A stretch of 64,000 bases of DNA from Microcosmobacter mediterraneus (GCF_031846265.1 NZ_JAVRIA010000001.1:248001-312000), one strand, 5' to 3'. Shown: positions 41,755 through 50,359, numbered from the stretch's first letter. The notes: generated by a model from the sequence alone, not told the origin. Numbers and translations are program-made.

Positions 41755-42090
41755 TTAATTTACTTGAGCGCCATTTTCAACACGAGTTTCAGGATTAAGA
41801 AGTACAACGTCTTTGCCATCTACAGCACCAAGAACTAAACATTCACTCATAAACTTACCTATCTGCTTTTTAGAAAAGTTGACCACAGCCAAGATCTGCT
41901 TATTTAAAAGATCAGCTTTGGTATATAACGTTGTAATTTGAGCCGAAGAATTTTTAATACCTAAATCTCCAAAATCTATAGTGAGTTGATATGCAGGATT
42001 GCGTGCTTCAGGGAAATCATTAACTTCAATGATAGTCCCAACTCTAATATCAACTTTAGTAAAATCTTCAAATGCTATTGTGTTGTCCAT
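41755..42090 (-). CDS. csaA: CsaA-like tRNA-binding domain protein
   Basis: The ATG at 42090 gives a 111-residue protein (MDNTIAFEDFTKVDIRVGTI), the standard CsaA length. A frame open further upstream to 42171 would overlap the redoxin gene and is rejected. The EMAPII-like OB fold is seen in RVGTIIEVNDFPEARNPAYQ, IDFGDLGIKNSSAQIT, VNFSKKQIGKFMSECLVLGA and VVLLNPE. CsaA proteins bind tRNA-like or protein substrates and have chaperone activity in Bacillus. Divergent from the redoxin gene with 40 bases between starts. Confidence 0.92.
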   Translation of the reverse strand: MDNTIAFEDFTKVDIRVGTIIEVNDFPEARNPAYQLTIDFGDLGIKNSSAQITTLYTKADLLNKQILAVVNFSKKQIGKFMSECLVLGAVDGKDVVLLNPETRVENGAQVN

Positions 42091-42130
42091 AGCCTTAAAA
42101 ATAGCTAATTTTATAAAAAATACAAGACTC

Positions 42131-42685
42131 ATGGCAAGAACACCATCTAATATGATTCCTTTAGGAACCAAAGCACCAGATTTTAACCTCTTAGATACAG
42201 TGTCTCATCAACATAAATCATTGGGAGAACTAAAAGGTGGACAAGGAACAGTAATTATGTTTATCTGTAATCACTGTCCATTTGTAATTCATGTGAATCC
42301 AGAACTGGTAAAGTTAGCGAATGATTATAATGCAAAAGGCGTTTCTTTCATAGCTATTTCTAGTAATGATGTAGATAACTATCCACAAGATGGACCAGAG
42401 CTGATGACTAAAAACGCCATAGAAAACAACTATCCTTTTCCATATTTATATGATGAAACTCAAGAGGTCGCTAAAGCCTATGATGCAGCTTGCACACCAG
42501 ATTTATATCTTTTTAATACTGATTTAGAATTGGTGTATCGTGGTCAGTTAGATGATTCCAGACCAGGAAATGGGATTCCTGTAACAGGAAAGGATATGAG
42601 ATATGCCTTGGATAGGATATTGCAAGGCAAAGCGATTAGCGCAGCCCAGAAACCAAGCATTGGTTGTAATATTAAGTGGAAATAA
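42131..42685 (+). CDS. Thioredoxin-fold redoxin (AhpC/TSA type)
   Basis: The ATG at 42131 gives 184 residues, MARTPSNMIPLGTKAPDFNL; a longer frame from 41999 overlaps csaA and is not used. The domain shows KAPDFNLLDT, VIMFICNHCPF with a CxxC active site, FIAISSNDVDNYPQDGPE and the cis-Pro region ACTPDLYLFN. This family reduces thiols or peroxides in the cytoplasm. There is no signal peptide. A terminator follows. Confidence 0.9.
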   Translation: MARTPSNMIPLGTKAPDFNLLDTVSHQHKSLGELKGGQGTVIMFICNHCPFVIHVNPELVKLANDYNAKGVSFIAISSNDVDNYPQDGPELMTKNAIENNYPFPYLYDETQEVAKAYDAACTPDLYLFNTDLELVYRGQLDDSRPGNGIPVTGKDMRYALDRILQGKAISAAQKPSIGCNIKWK

Positions 42686-42719
42686 AAAAATCCTGAAGCT
42701 CCAAACTTCAGGATTTTTG
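42684..42719. terminator. Terminator after the redoxin gene
   Basis: AAAAAAATCCTGAAG-CTCCAAA-CTTCAGGATTTTTGT hairpin; A and T runs on both sides suit both the redoxin gene and the convergent gene at 42752. Confidence 0.85.
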
Positions 42720-42751
42720 TTCAACAATCAATAAAATCTGAAATAATTATA

Positions 42752-43429
42752 CTAGCGTTTGGAGCGCTTTTGTTTTTTCATCTTCTTTGTTTCTCCATTT
42801 CTTCTGTAATAATAGAAATCATCATCCCAATCTTGTCCTAAATCATCATCATTCCAATTATTATTAAAATCATTCAAAGAACCATCTATGCCAAAGATGC
42901 CATTACCTTGGTTACTAAAGTTAACAAATCCGTTAGTGCCAATCATATCACCTCTTCGGTTGTATTGTATATGTAATCCACCAACTTGCTTTAATAAACC
43001 ATGTCTGTATCTCATATAAACAGACCCAACACGTTTTACTCTACTATGTCTATCGTAGTTAATAAATACATTACCTACGCGTCTTACTCGACCAGATCGA
43101 TCATGTGTTACCAAAACACCTCGTGGTCTACTATAATCATAGTATCCACGTCCTGGTGCACCAAAGGTACTGTTAACAGAACCTCGTCTGTTACGTCTGT
43201 AATATACACTTGTGGTTTGTGATGTAGTATTAAAATCGGTGTTGAAGTCAAAACTTCCATCAGGAAAGATTAAGAACTCCACACCGCGTTCCACAAACAA
43301 AATAGGCTGTGTATAACGATAGCGTGTATTATCTAAATCTGTTCCTTGTGTTGCAGAACTCGTTTCTGCTGCTGTTACAGTTGTTAATCCCATTAACAAT
43401 CCTGTAAAAAGTAAAACTAATTTTTTCAT
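42752..43429 (-). CDS. Secreted protein with charged beta repeats, unknown function
   Basis: This 225-residue protein has a signal peptide (VLLFTGLLMGLTTVTAAE). The core (about residues 90-165) contains four repeats of 15-17 residues with the pattern G-x-V-x-I-x-Y-(D/N)-R-x-x-R-v-x-x-V-G, e.g. GNVFINYDRHSRVKRV, GSVYMRYRHGLLKQV and GGLHIQYNRRGDMIG. It ends with Asp/Asn-rich sequence and a basic tail (KKMKKQKRSKR). I do not recognise a family. Repeats may form a small beta sheet or bind an acidic surface. Confidence 0.8.
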   Translation of the reverse strand: MKKLVLLFTGLLMGLTTVTAAETSSATQGTDLDNTRYRYTQPILFVERGVEFLIFPDGSFDFNTDFNTTSQTTSVYYRRNRRGSVNSTFGAPGRGYYDYSRPRGVLVTHDRSGRVRRVGNVFINYDRHSRVKRVGSVYMRYRHGLLKQVGGLHIQYNRRGDMIGTNGFVNFSNQGNGIFGIDGSLNDFNNNWNDDDLGQDWDDDFYYYRRNGETKKMKKQKRSKR

Positions 43430-43679
43430 AGTTATAAGGTTTTAGATTTTGCCTACTCTTTAGCTTTTCGGCTTACGCTACTATGGTTATAAGTTTTCAA
43501 TTAGCGTGCCAAAAAATGTAATAATCAGATAGTGAGATGTTTATATAGATATTACTATGTAACAAGGATTAGTTATGCTTTAGAAAAAATGGATTTAACT
43601 ATAAACTATTATTTAGTATGTGACTAAGAATTAGACAATTAATTAAAATAATAGACGTTTTGTAATAAAACTAATCATC

Positions 43680-44849
43680 ATGAAACGACTTTTTTTTCTA
43701 TTCATTCTAAGTGCATTATTTTGTTTTGAAATTGGTGAAGCCCAACAGCAAAATAATATTGAACATTCGTTACAATCTTCAGTTTTTAATAAAGAGCGCA
43801 GGGTTAGAGTGCATTTACCAGATAGGTATTTTAGAGATTCTACAACAACATATCCAGTAGTATATGTCTTAGATGCCCAATCCAATAGTTTTTGGAATAT
43901 TGCAAAAGGTAATATTGGATATTTAGCTAATAACTATGCTATAATGCCTATGATTGTCGTTGGTATAGTTTCAGATAATAGAGGAAGTGATTTTAATCCG
44001 CCCGCAACTAATTTGCAAAATCATTTTAGAAATGAAGTATTTCCTTTAATAGAAAAGAATTATAGAACAGATGGTTATAGAGCAATTATAGGTCATTCTT
44101 GGGGAGGTGCTTTTGTTGGTACTACATTGTTTAGTGAAAACAATGATTTATTTGATGGTTATATTGGGATAAGTCCTTCTTTTGGTGATGAAGATAATAT
44201 CATAATAAAAGATGCAGCAAGAATGCTAAAAAATGGTGAATCCTTTAAAAAGTACTTGTATTTCTCTAATGGTGACGTAGGAAGGCGTGAAAAAGAGTTT
44301 GAAGGTTATGTTAAGGACATAGACTCTCTTTTAAAAGTTTATCCAAATAAAACACTTGTCTACCAACCTCGATTAATAGAACGCGTAGATCATTGGCAAA
44401 TAGTTGGACCATCGTTTTGTGATGGGCTTATTAGTTTAAGTAGAAACTATTTTGCCGACCAAAAAGTTATGGAAGATCTTGCCAAAAACACAGAGTTAGA
44501 TCTAAAAACACAGATCAAAAACTTTAATGCTACAACAAAAGAAAAATTTGGTTATGTCCATAAAGCTAGCTCTGGATATTTAAATTTTGTAGCCAATGAT
44601 TTTAGAGACATGGATGACTACAAAACCGCATTAGTAATTTATGGTTTAGCTTTAGAAAAATCACCTAAAGATGTTAAAGTATATGTAAACATGTTTGATC
44701 TCTACGATAAAATGGGAGATCATAAAACTGCAAAACCTATGCTAGTTTCTACAATTGCTTTATTAAAAGAGCAGAAAGAAAACGTTAGTGAGGCTTATTA
44801 TAGAGATGTCTTAAAATGGCTTCAGGAAAAATTAGAGGGTTATAACTAG
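43680..44849 (+). CDS. Secreted alpha/beta hydrolase (esterase D type) with TPR tail
   Basis: This 389-residue protein has a signal peptide (LFFLFILSALFCFEIGEAQ). The hydrolase domain (about residues 25-270) shows RVRVHLPDRYF, TTTYPVVYVLDAQSN, FPLIEKNYRTDGYRAIIG, the nucleophile elbow GHSWGG and a C-terminal His in ERVDHWQI. It resembles Fes/EstD-like esterases. Residues about 290-389 hold TPR-like helices (YKTALVIYGLALEKSPKD). The combination is common in Bacteroidota envelope esterases. Substrate unknown. Confidence 0.88.
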   Translation: MKRLFFLFILSALFCFEIGEAQQQNNIEHSLQSSVFNKERRVRVHLPDRYFRDSTTTYPVVYVLDAQSNSFWNIAKGNIGYLANNYAIMPMIVVGIVSDNRGSDFNPPATNLQNHFRNEVFPLIEKNYRTDGYRAIIGHSWGGAFVGTTLFSENNDLFDGYIGISPSFGDEDNIIIKDAARMLKNGESFKKYLYFSNGDVGRREKEFEGYVKDIDSLLKVYPNKTLVYQPRLIERVDHWQIVGPSFCDGLISLSRNYFADQKVMEDLAKNTELDLKTQIKNFNATTKEKFGYVHKASSGYLNFVANDFRDMDDYKTALVIYGLALEKSPKDVKVYVNMFDLYDKMGDHKTAKPMLVSTIALLKEQKENVSEAYYRDVLKWLQEKLEGYN

Positions 44850-45115
44850 TTAAAGCGTATAACCAATAAAGAAATTATCACACCTAAGTTAAAGAATAAT
44901 ATACGACCTAGCCGTATTAAAAATTTATAGGATAGTTTTAATCGTTTTCTTACATTAAGTTGTTGTTTTTTAGAGTTTAGATTATATATGGGAAGTATTA
45001 TATTAGACTATTGATTTTGTAGTATTAAAAATCTAATTTCGCTTAACGTCCGATAAAGACAATTAAAAAAGTCCTTTTCTAACATAAAACGTAACTCCAA
45101 AAAAAATAATTAAAA

Positions 45116-45934
45116 CTATATCTTCTTAGCAATCACCTCTCGCATTGCAGGTGTAAAAATTGTAGCTTCTGGTCTTTGTTCTAAGGTAATAAAGTCTAGT
45201 AGTGCGTCGTCTACTTCGGTTTGTGTTAAATAGCCAGCACCAACGAGTTTTGGAAAGTAAATATGGAAAAAACTTTTAGGCCATTGCCATGCAAATTCCT
45301 TTGGTGTTACCATTTTAGTTAAAGGTCTTGTGTGTATAACTTCATAACCACAGTCTCTAAAATAAACAGGGAGATTTCTGCCAATATCAATCATGCCATT
45401 TTGGTCTTGAAAACTTTGTAAAGCAGCTTTTATGGCTTTAGTTAGCCTAGGAAAATTAGGTTCGGTTTGTAAGGTAGACCAATCAAAATACTCTTGTGTA
45501 ACCACTTTAGCACCTGGTTTTAGGGCTGTATGTAATTGTTTTAAAACAGATTTTGGATTATTTACCCAAGCTAAAGCCCAACGGTCAAAAACTCCATCAA
45601 TACTATTGGGTTGTAAGTCCATGTCTTCAAAATCACAACATTGTGTTTCTATGTTGAGGTTAAACTGCTTAGAGACAACGTTTAAAAATGTGATGTAATG
45701 TGCCGATTTATCAATACCAATAACTTTGCCGTCTTGCCCTGTAATATAAGCTAATTCTTTAGTGCAGAATCCTGGACCACAACCCAAATCTAATAAGGTT
45801 TGTCCTGCTGTAAAACCTGCAAGTTCCCAACCTTTAATGGCCTCGCTAGACCAAACTTGATGTTGTAAGCCAAGACGATGAAGTTCTGCAGTTTCGGTTC
45901 CTAAAATATACGCGTTAGTTTCTTGTTGTGACAT
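45116..45934 (-). CDS. Class I SAM-dependent methyltransferase
   Basis: This 272-residue cytosolic protein carries the class I methyltransferase core: motif I LLDLGCGPGFCTKELA, the following acidic loop VIGIDKSAHYI, NIETQCCDFEDMDLQ (motif II) and VFDRWALAWVNNPKSVLKQL (motif III-IV), with KPGAKVVTQEYFDW. The C-terminal domain is helical. Substrate is not evident. The 120 bases upstream and about 266 bases downstream contain no further supported gene. Confidence 0.9.
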   Translation of the reverse strand: MSQQETNAYILGTETAELHRLGLQHQVWSSEAIKGWELAGFTAGQTLLDLGCGPGFCTKELAYITGQDGKVIGIDKSAHYITFLNVVSKQFNLNIETQCCDFEDMDLQPNSIDGVFDRWALAWVNNPKSVLKQLHTALKPGAKVVTQEYFDWSTLQTEPNFPRLTKAIKAALQSFQDQNGMIDIGRNLPVYFRDCGYEVIHTRPLTKMVTPKEFAWQWPKSFFHIYFPKLVGAGYLTQTEVDDALLDFITLEQRPEATIFTPAMREVIAKKI

Positions 45935-46054
45935 TATGATTATAATAAAAATGTAAGTTATAAAATATCTACTAACTTAAAATACAACACAAAATGTTAA
46001 AGTGATATTTAGAACTATTTAAAATGTATATTTTGGTAAGTACAATATATTTAA

Positions 46055-46345
46055 GTGAAGAAAATACTTAGTACATTTTTTTTCTACAAAACGGCAGCCA
46101 TACCATCACTAATTATCTCTATTGGACTTGGAAGCTTAACTTGGTTAACATCTGGTCAATTTTCATTTCAAAATTCAGGATTAGCTTTTGTGTTTTTAAC
46201 ACCTTTATTTCATTATTTTATTTACGAAATTAGAAATCCAAACACCTATTTTTTCTATTATAATCTAGGATTTAGTAAACGTTTTCTGTGGCTGTTTACT
46301 GTAATTGCAAGTTGTATTCTTGGTTTAATCTTAATGTGTTTATGA
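46055..46345 (+). CDS. Small membrane partner of a mini ABC system
   Basis: This 96-residue protein starts at GTG and has three predicted transmembrane helices: IPSLIISIGLGSLTWLTSG, LAFVFLTPLFHYFIYEI and WLFTVIASCILGLILMCL. It is too short for a full ABC permease and belongs to no family I recognise. Its stop overlaps the ATG of the ABC ATPase gene (ATGA), so the two are translationally coupled. It probably forms the membrane part or anchor of that ATPase. Confidence 0.8.
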   Translation: MKKILSTFFFYKTAAIPSLIISIGLGSLTWLTSGQFSFQNSGLAFVFLTPLFHYFIYEIRNPNTYFFYYNLGFSKRFLWLFTVIASCILGLILMCL

Positions 46346-46995
46346 GTACCCTACATGTAGATAGTATAATGAAACGTTATGGCAATAACCAAGTGTTGTC
46401 AGATGTTTTTATGTCTTGTTCTACAGGTGGCATTATCGGATTATTAGGCAGAAATGGATCTGGTAAATCTACACTTCTAAAAATTATTTTTGGAGCTTTA
46501 CATACAGATAACAAATTTGTTAAAGTCGATGATGACATTATAAACGCTACTAAAGATACAGTTGGACGCATTGCCTATTTACCACAAGATAATTTTTTGC
46601 CCAATCATATAAAAATTAAAACACTTATTGTATTGTTATGTGAAACAGAATCTATTCAATTTATAAAAGATCACCAGCTCATATCACCTTTTTTAAATAG
46701 ATATGTTAAAGCACTATCTGGAGGTGAACGACGTATTTTAGAGGTGTTTTTAATTATATTTTCAAGAGCTAAATTTATTTTAATTGACGAACCCTTTAAT
46801 GGTATAGCTCCAATTTATAAAGATGAAATTAAAGATCTTATTAGAAGGCAAACCAAACATAAAGGTTTTATCATTACTGATCATGATTATAGTAATGTGT
46901 TAGATTTAGCCTCTAAGGTAGTTCTGTTGCACAATGGTAGTACGAGACCCATTAAAAATATAAAGGAACTTGAACAATTTGGGTATTTACCTTAG
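46342..46995 (+). CDS. ABC transporter ATP-binding protein
   Basis: Starting from the ATG at 46342, this is a 217-residue ATPase: Walker A LLGRNGSGKST, Q-loop YLPQDNFLPNH, signature ALSGGERR, Walker B FILIDEPFNGI and the switch His in ITDHDY. All catalytic elements are intact. It is short, with a reduced helical subdomain. The only membrane protein next to it is the 96-residue one upstream. Such pairs occur in flavobacteria; the transported substance is unknown. Confidence 0.9.
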   Translation: MSTLHVDSIMKRYGNNQVLSDVFMSCSTGGIIGLLGRNGSGKSTLLKIIFGALHTDNKFVKVDDDIINATKDTVGRIAYLPQDNFLPNHIKIKTLIVLLCETESIQFIKDHQLISPFLNRYVKALSGGERRILEVFLIIFSRAKFILIDEPFNGIAPIYKDEIKDLIRRQTKHKGFIITDHDYSNVLDLASKVVLLHNGSTRPIKNIKELEQFGYLP

Positions 46996-47088
46996 CATTG
47001 TAACATTTAATTTTATAAATACTGTAACAAATTTACCTTAAAAGCTACCTATAGATAAACAGGTTAATTCATTAAAAAACAAAATGTT

Positions 47089-47403
47089 ATGATTTATAGA
47101 ATAGTATTAGGCGTATTAGCAGGAGCAGCAGCAGGTGTATTGTTAGCACCAGATAAAGGCAGTAAAACAAGAGATAAGTTAAAGAAAGAAGGGACAGCAG
47201 TGAAAGACCAGTTGGTAGATGATTTTACAGAGGTTAAAGACGATGTCTCTAAAGCTGCAAGTTCTGGTAAGGACAAGCTTAAAGCAGAAATTAAAGATAT
47301 TGCATCCAAAACCAGTTACCAAACGGAAAAGGCGATTACCTTTTTAGAAAAACAATTGGCTATTCTTAAAGAGAAGAATAAAACATTGCAACAGTCTAGC
47401 TAA
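47089..47403 (+). CDS. YtxH domain protein
   Basis: This 104-residue protein has an N-terminal helix (RIVLGVLAGAAAGVLLAPDKG) that carries the YtxH pattern GxLAGAAAGxLxAPxxG, followed by KTRDKLKKEG and a long amphipathic Lys/Asp-rich helix. YtxH proteins are general stress proteins of unknown function. The gene overlaps the convergent GNAT gene by four bases at the 3' ends. Confidence 0.9.
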   Translation: MIYRIVLGVLAGAAAGVLLAPDKGSKTRDKLKKEGTAVKDQLVDDFTEVKDDVSKAASSGKDKLKAEIKDIASKTSYQTEKAITFLEKQLAILKEKNKTLQQSS

Positions 47404-47972
47404 AAATTTTTAAAAATGGTCGCTTTTATTTGCGGCCATTCTTCTTTTAAAATGCCATAACAACAGGTAGATCGTTTAAAGCCATCTTGCATTAAAGTGT
47501 CTTTACGTAAAATACCTTCTAGAGTTCCTCCAATCTTTTCCACAGCTTTACGAGAACGTATATTACGTTCATCTATTCTAAATTCTACTTTATCAAATTT
47601 AAGGGTTTCAAAAGCATATTGTAACATTAAAAACTTTATAGATGTATTTAATCCACTGCCTTGAAGTGGTTTGCTAATCCAGGTCCAGCCAATATGCAAT
47701 ACTTTGTTTTTACGATTTATGAGTCCAAAACGAGTGCTTCCAACATAAGACTCTGAATTTTTATCGTAGATAATAAATGGAATTGTGGTGTTGTGATAAT
47801 AACCGTCAACAGCAATTTGTACGTAAGATTTCAAATCTTCAGGAGTGTCAATTTTACTTGGTGAGAATTGTATTAAATCGTTTTCTTGAGCGACAGGTAA
47901 CAGGTGCTGATAATTACTAAGATCTAGTAATGTTAATTTTACGCGTTCGTTTTCTAAAGTTGGTGTATTCAT
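47400..47972 (-). CDS. GNAT family N-acetyltransferase
   Basis: Starting from the ATG at 47972, this is a 190-residue protein (MNTPTLENERVKLTLLDL). The frame can be read open to 48074, but those extra 34 codons translate repeat DNA and are left out. The RimJ/RimL-like GNAT fold shows YVGSTRFGLINRKNKVLHIG, WTWISKPLQGSGLNTSIKFL (acetyl-CoA loop) and RIDERNIRSRKAVEKIGGTL. Likely acetylates an amino group on protein or small molecule. Its TAG overlaps the YtxH gene end. Confidence 0.92.
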   Translation of the reverse strand: MNTPTLENERVKLTLLDLSNYQHLLPVAQENDLIQFSPSKIDTPEDLKSYVQIAVDGYYHNTTIPFIIYDKNSESYVGSTRFGLINRKNKVLHIGWTWISKPLQGSGLNTSIKFLMLQYAFETLKFDKVEFRIDERNIRSRKAVEKIGGTLEGILRKDTLMQDGFKRSTCCYGILKEEWPQIKATIFKNF

Positions 47973-47975
47973 AGT

Positions 47976-48124
47976 TATTTCCCATGAAAACGGGAATCTT
48001 TTATATTTTAATATTCCAATTTGGATTCCTACCTGCGCAGTAATGACAATGTTACTGTTTTTGTCATTCCGCACTGCGATGCGGAATCTAGTGTAATGAG
48101 ATCCTGAATCACGTTCAGGATGAC
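47976..48124. repeat. Cluster of dispersed palindromic repeats
   Basis: Several short palindromes lie side by side: TTTCCCATGAAAACGGGAAT (47977-47996), GGATTCCTACCTGCGCAGTAATGACA (read as 48032-48057, quoted in part GGATTCCTACCTGCGC), TCCGCACTGCGATGCGGA (48068-48085) and TCCTGAATCACGTTCAGGA (48102-48120), the last two framed by GTCAT and ATGAC. This is the flavobacterial REP-like family. Confidence 0.8.
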
Positions 48125-48135
48125 ACTATATTATA

Positions 48136-48768
48136 TCAAATCAAATTAGTTATCAAATCAACATTGACAACATGCTTACCATCAAACGGAATGATGGTTG
48201 CTTTATCTCCAAATAATTCATGAATGCGGTTGGTTTCGTAAGCCATGCGTTCGTTATCTAAATATTCATCTTTAGTGCCATAAATCATAGTGATCTTGGC
48301 CTTTAAAAAATGAAAATCTTCAGTTTTAAATTCCTTCGGAATACCTCCAGAATGTAATACTAATTGGCTGCATTGTAATTGTCTGAATGCTACATACCGC
48401 ATGGCAACAGAAACCCCTTGAGAGTAACCAAAAACAATAAGGTTGAGGTGTTTTGGAATTTGCTCAGCTTCAAAAATAGCATCGAAATAACGCATAATGT
48501 TCTCAGTACCTTGGGCAGTATTGTCTTTAGTAAGCCAGTTAGCACCAACATGAAATTTGGGCTGTATGTAATATTTACTTGGTGCTTGTGGAGCAATGAT
48601 GTAATTGTTTTCAGCATTTAATTCTTTAAAATATTTAAGAAAGTATTTACTTAAATAACCCATGCCATGACATACAAACCAGACGTTTTTAGTTTTGTCA
48701 CTTAAAGTATTTAAAGTAGAGTAGGTGTTATTAGAAGTATATGTAATATCTTTTTCTGTAGAATTCAT
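48136..48768 (-). CDS. Phospholipase/carboxylesterase-type alpha/beta hydrolase
   Basis: The ATG at 48768 gives 210 residues; a longer frame to 48816 overlaps the divergent thioesterase gene. VWFVCHGMGYLSKYFLKYF is the oxyanion-hole region, NYIIAPQAPSKYY and GANWLTKDN follow, VFGYSQGVSVAMRY holds the nucleophile Ser, ITMIYGTKDEYL the Asp and FDGKHVVN the His. These are the features of small YpfH/carboxylesterase proteins. It lacks a signal peptide. Divergent from the thioesterase-menF operon. Confidence 0.9.
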   Translation of the reverse strand: MNSTEKDITYTSNNTYSTLNTLSDKTKNVWFVCHGMGYLSKYFLKYFKELNAENNYIIAPQAPSKYYIQPKFHVGANWLTKDNTAQGTENIMRYFDAIFEAEQIPKHLNLIVFGYSQGVSVAMRYVAFRQLQCSQLVLHSGGIPKEFKTEDFHFLKAKITMIYGTKDEYLDNERMAYETNRIHELFGDKATIIPFDGKHVVNVDLITNLI

Positions 48769-48772
48769 TTCG

Positions 48773-48780
48773 TACCTTTG
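48773..48780 (+). promoter_or_regulatory. -7 promoter element for thioesterase-isochorismate synthase operon
   Basis: TACCTTTG (TAnnTTTG) lies 31 bases upstream of the thioesterase ATG at 48811, inside the divergent intergenic space. No clear TTG -33 element was seen. Confidence 0.5.
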
Positions 48781-48810
48781 TTTTGAAGACTTAAAAATAC
48801 ATTTTTTTAA

Positions 48811-49236
48811 ATGCAATTATCCAAAAAAGACATTCTTAAAAGAGCAAATGACGCTAGTAAAAACACACTTTTAGAAACGCTAGATATACAAATGGTGGAT
48901 TTTGGTGATGATTACCTTATTGCTAGAATGCCAGTAACACCAAAAGTTCATCAACCAGATGGTGTGCTACATGGAGGAGCTACAGCAGCATTGGCAGAAA
49001 CCTGTGGAAGCTTTGCTGCACATCTTTTTACAGATACCTCTAAAAATTTTGTGAGAGGATTAGAGATTACTGCAAATCATTTAAAAGCAGTTAAAGATGG
49101 TTTTGTTTATGCTAAAGCTACATTTATACATAAAGGAAGAACAACACAGTTACTAGATATACGTGTTACAGATGAAGATGATAATCTTATTTCAGTTTGT
49201 CGTTTATCTACGATTACACTTCCAATGAAAGCATAA
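48811..49236 (+). CDS. Hotdog-fold thioesterase (PaaI/MenI-like)
   Basis: This 141-residue protein has the hotdog motif HQPDGVLHGGATAALAETCGS with the catalytic Glu/Asp region, then GLEITANHLKAVKDGFVYA and LISVCRLSTITL. Members hydrolyse aromatic or DHNA-CoA thioesters. Because the next gene is isochorismate synthase, the likely role is 1,4-dihydroxy-2-naphthoyl-CoA hydrolysis in menaquinone synthesis. The stop lies four bases before the TTG start of that gene. Confidence 0.92.
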   Translation: MQLSKKDILKRANDASKNTLLETLDIQMVDFGDDYLIARMPVTPKVHQPDGVLHGGATAALAETCGSFAAHLFTDTSKNFVRGLEITANHLKAVKDGFVYAKATFIHKGRTTQLLDIRVTDEDDNLISVCRLSTITLPMKA

Positions 49237-49240
49237 GCAA

Positions 49241-50359
49241 TTGGATAATTTCTTTGATCAAATAACTCAGCATTTTTTAGACAAACGACCTCTTGTGGTT
49301 TATAGTAAGCCAGATTCTAAAATCGTAAAGGCCTTACTTCAAAATGATAAATCGATTAATTATACAAGGGATTACAATGAATCTGGTTTTGTGTTTGCAC
49401 CTTTTGATAGTAAAGAACAATCGGTTTTAATTCCATTACATCTATCAGAACAAGTTGTGTCAGAAATTAGTATGAAAACTAAAGTTGAATCGCCTAATTC
49501 AGTATTGAAGTACTCATCAAACAAAAATCAGCATATTGAATTAGTTGACAAAGGTATTAGCGCAATTAATAATTTTGAGCTTAAAAAAGTAGTCCTGTCT
49601 AGAGTAGAAACTATTGAAGGACACTTTAACGCAATTACTATTTTTAAAACTCTTTTACAAGCTTATCCTAGTGCATTTGTCTATTGTTTTTATCATCCAA
49701 AAATTGGCCTATGGTTAGGTGCTACTCCTGAAACATTAATGCAAGTTGAAGGTAATATCCTTAATACAATGGCTTTAGCAGGAACTCAAACATATAAAGG
49801 CACACGAGACGTTTTTTGGGACACTAAAGACATTGAAGAGCAGAAATTTGTTACAAAATATATTATCAATGCTCTAAAATCTAATACTAAATCATTAAAT
49901 GTATCTGAAGTAAAAACGGTTAGAGCAGGAACTTTACTGCATTTGCAAACAGATATTGAAGCTATAGTTAATAAACGTTCTGTAGACTTAAAATCCGTTA
50001 TTGAAACCTTGCATCCAACACCAGCGATTTGTGGTTTACCGAGAGAGGAGGCTAGGGATTTTATTTTTAAACACGAAGCTTATGAACGTGAGTTTTATAC
50101 TGGATTTTTAGGCGAATTAAATATCACAACATCTACTTCTAGAAACGCAAATAAAAGAAATGTAGAAAACAATGCTTACAGAGCTGTCAGAAAAACTTCG
50201 GAATTATTTGTGAATTTACGGTGTATGCAATTGAAGCAAAATAATAAAGCTTTGATTTATGTTGGTGGCGGAATTACCAAAGATTCCAGACCTGAACACG
50301 AATGGCAAGAGACAGTGAAAAAATTGGAGACAATGGCTTCTGTTATTACTAATTTATAG
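49241..50359 (+). CDS. menF: Isochorismate synthase
   Basis: This 372-residue chorismate-utilising enzyme converts chorismate to isochorismate, the first step of menaquinone synthesis. Its C-terminal core shows LGATPETLMQVEGN, LAGTQTYKGT, HPTPAICGLPREEARDF, YEREFYTGFLGE, FVNLRCMQL and GGGITKDSRPEHEWQET with the Mg-binding Glu residues. The frame requires a TTG start at 49241; the next ATG would remove about 76 residues. It is four bases from the thioesterase gene. Confidence 0.93.
   Translation: MDNFFDQITQHFLDKRPLVVYSKPDSKIVKALLQNDKSINYTRDYNESGFVFAPFDSKEQSVLIPLHLSEQVVSEISMKTKVESPNSVLKYSSNKNQHIELVDKGISAINNFELKKVVLSRVETIEGHFNAITIFKTLLQAYPSAFVYCFYHPKIGLWLGATPETLMQVEGNILNTMALAGTQTYKGTRDVFWDTKDIEEQKFVTKYIINALKSNTKSLNVSEVKTVRAGTLLHLQTDIEAIVNKRSVDLKSVIETLHPTPAICGLPREEARDFIFKHEAYEREFYTGFLGELNITTSTSRNANKRNVENNAYRAVRKTSELFVNLRCMQLKQNNKALIYVGGGITKDSRPEHEWQETVKKLETMASVITNL

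Noticed and set aside
41999..42130. N-terminal extension of the redoxin frame by 44 codons
   Set aside because: It overlaps the 5' part of csaA on the other strand and the family begins at the ATG at 42131.
44846..45007. Minus-strand open stretch of 53 codons ending GRILFFNLGVIISLLVIRFN
   Set aside because: It looks like a basic-plus-membrane-helix peptide but has no ATG, GTG or TTG start in the frame, and its stop overlaps the stop of the hydrolase gene on the other strand. At best a gene remnant.
45061..45118. Short minus-strand stretch reading IVLIIFFGVTFYVRKGLF
   Set aside because: About 20 codons, no start codon, overlapping the end of the methyltransferase gene. Too short to support.
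47973..48074. 34-codon extension of the GNAT gene
   Set aside because: The codons translate palindromic repeat DNA; the family N terminus is at 47972.
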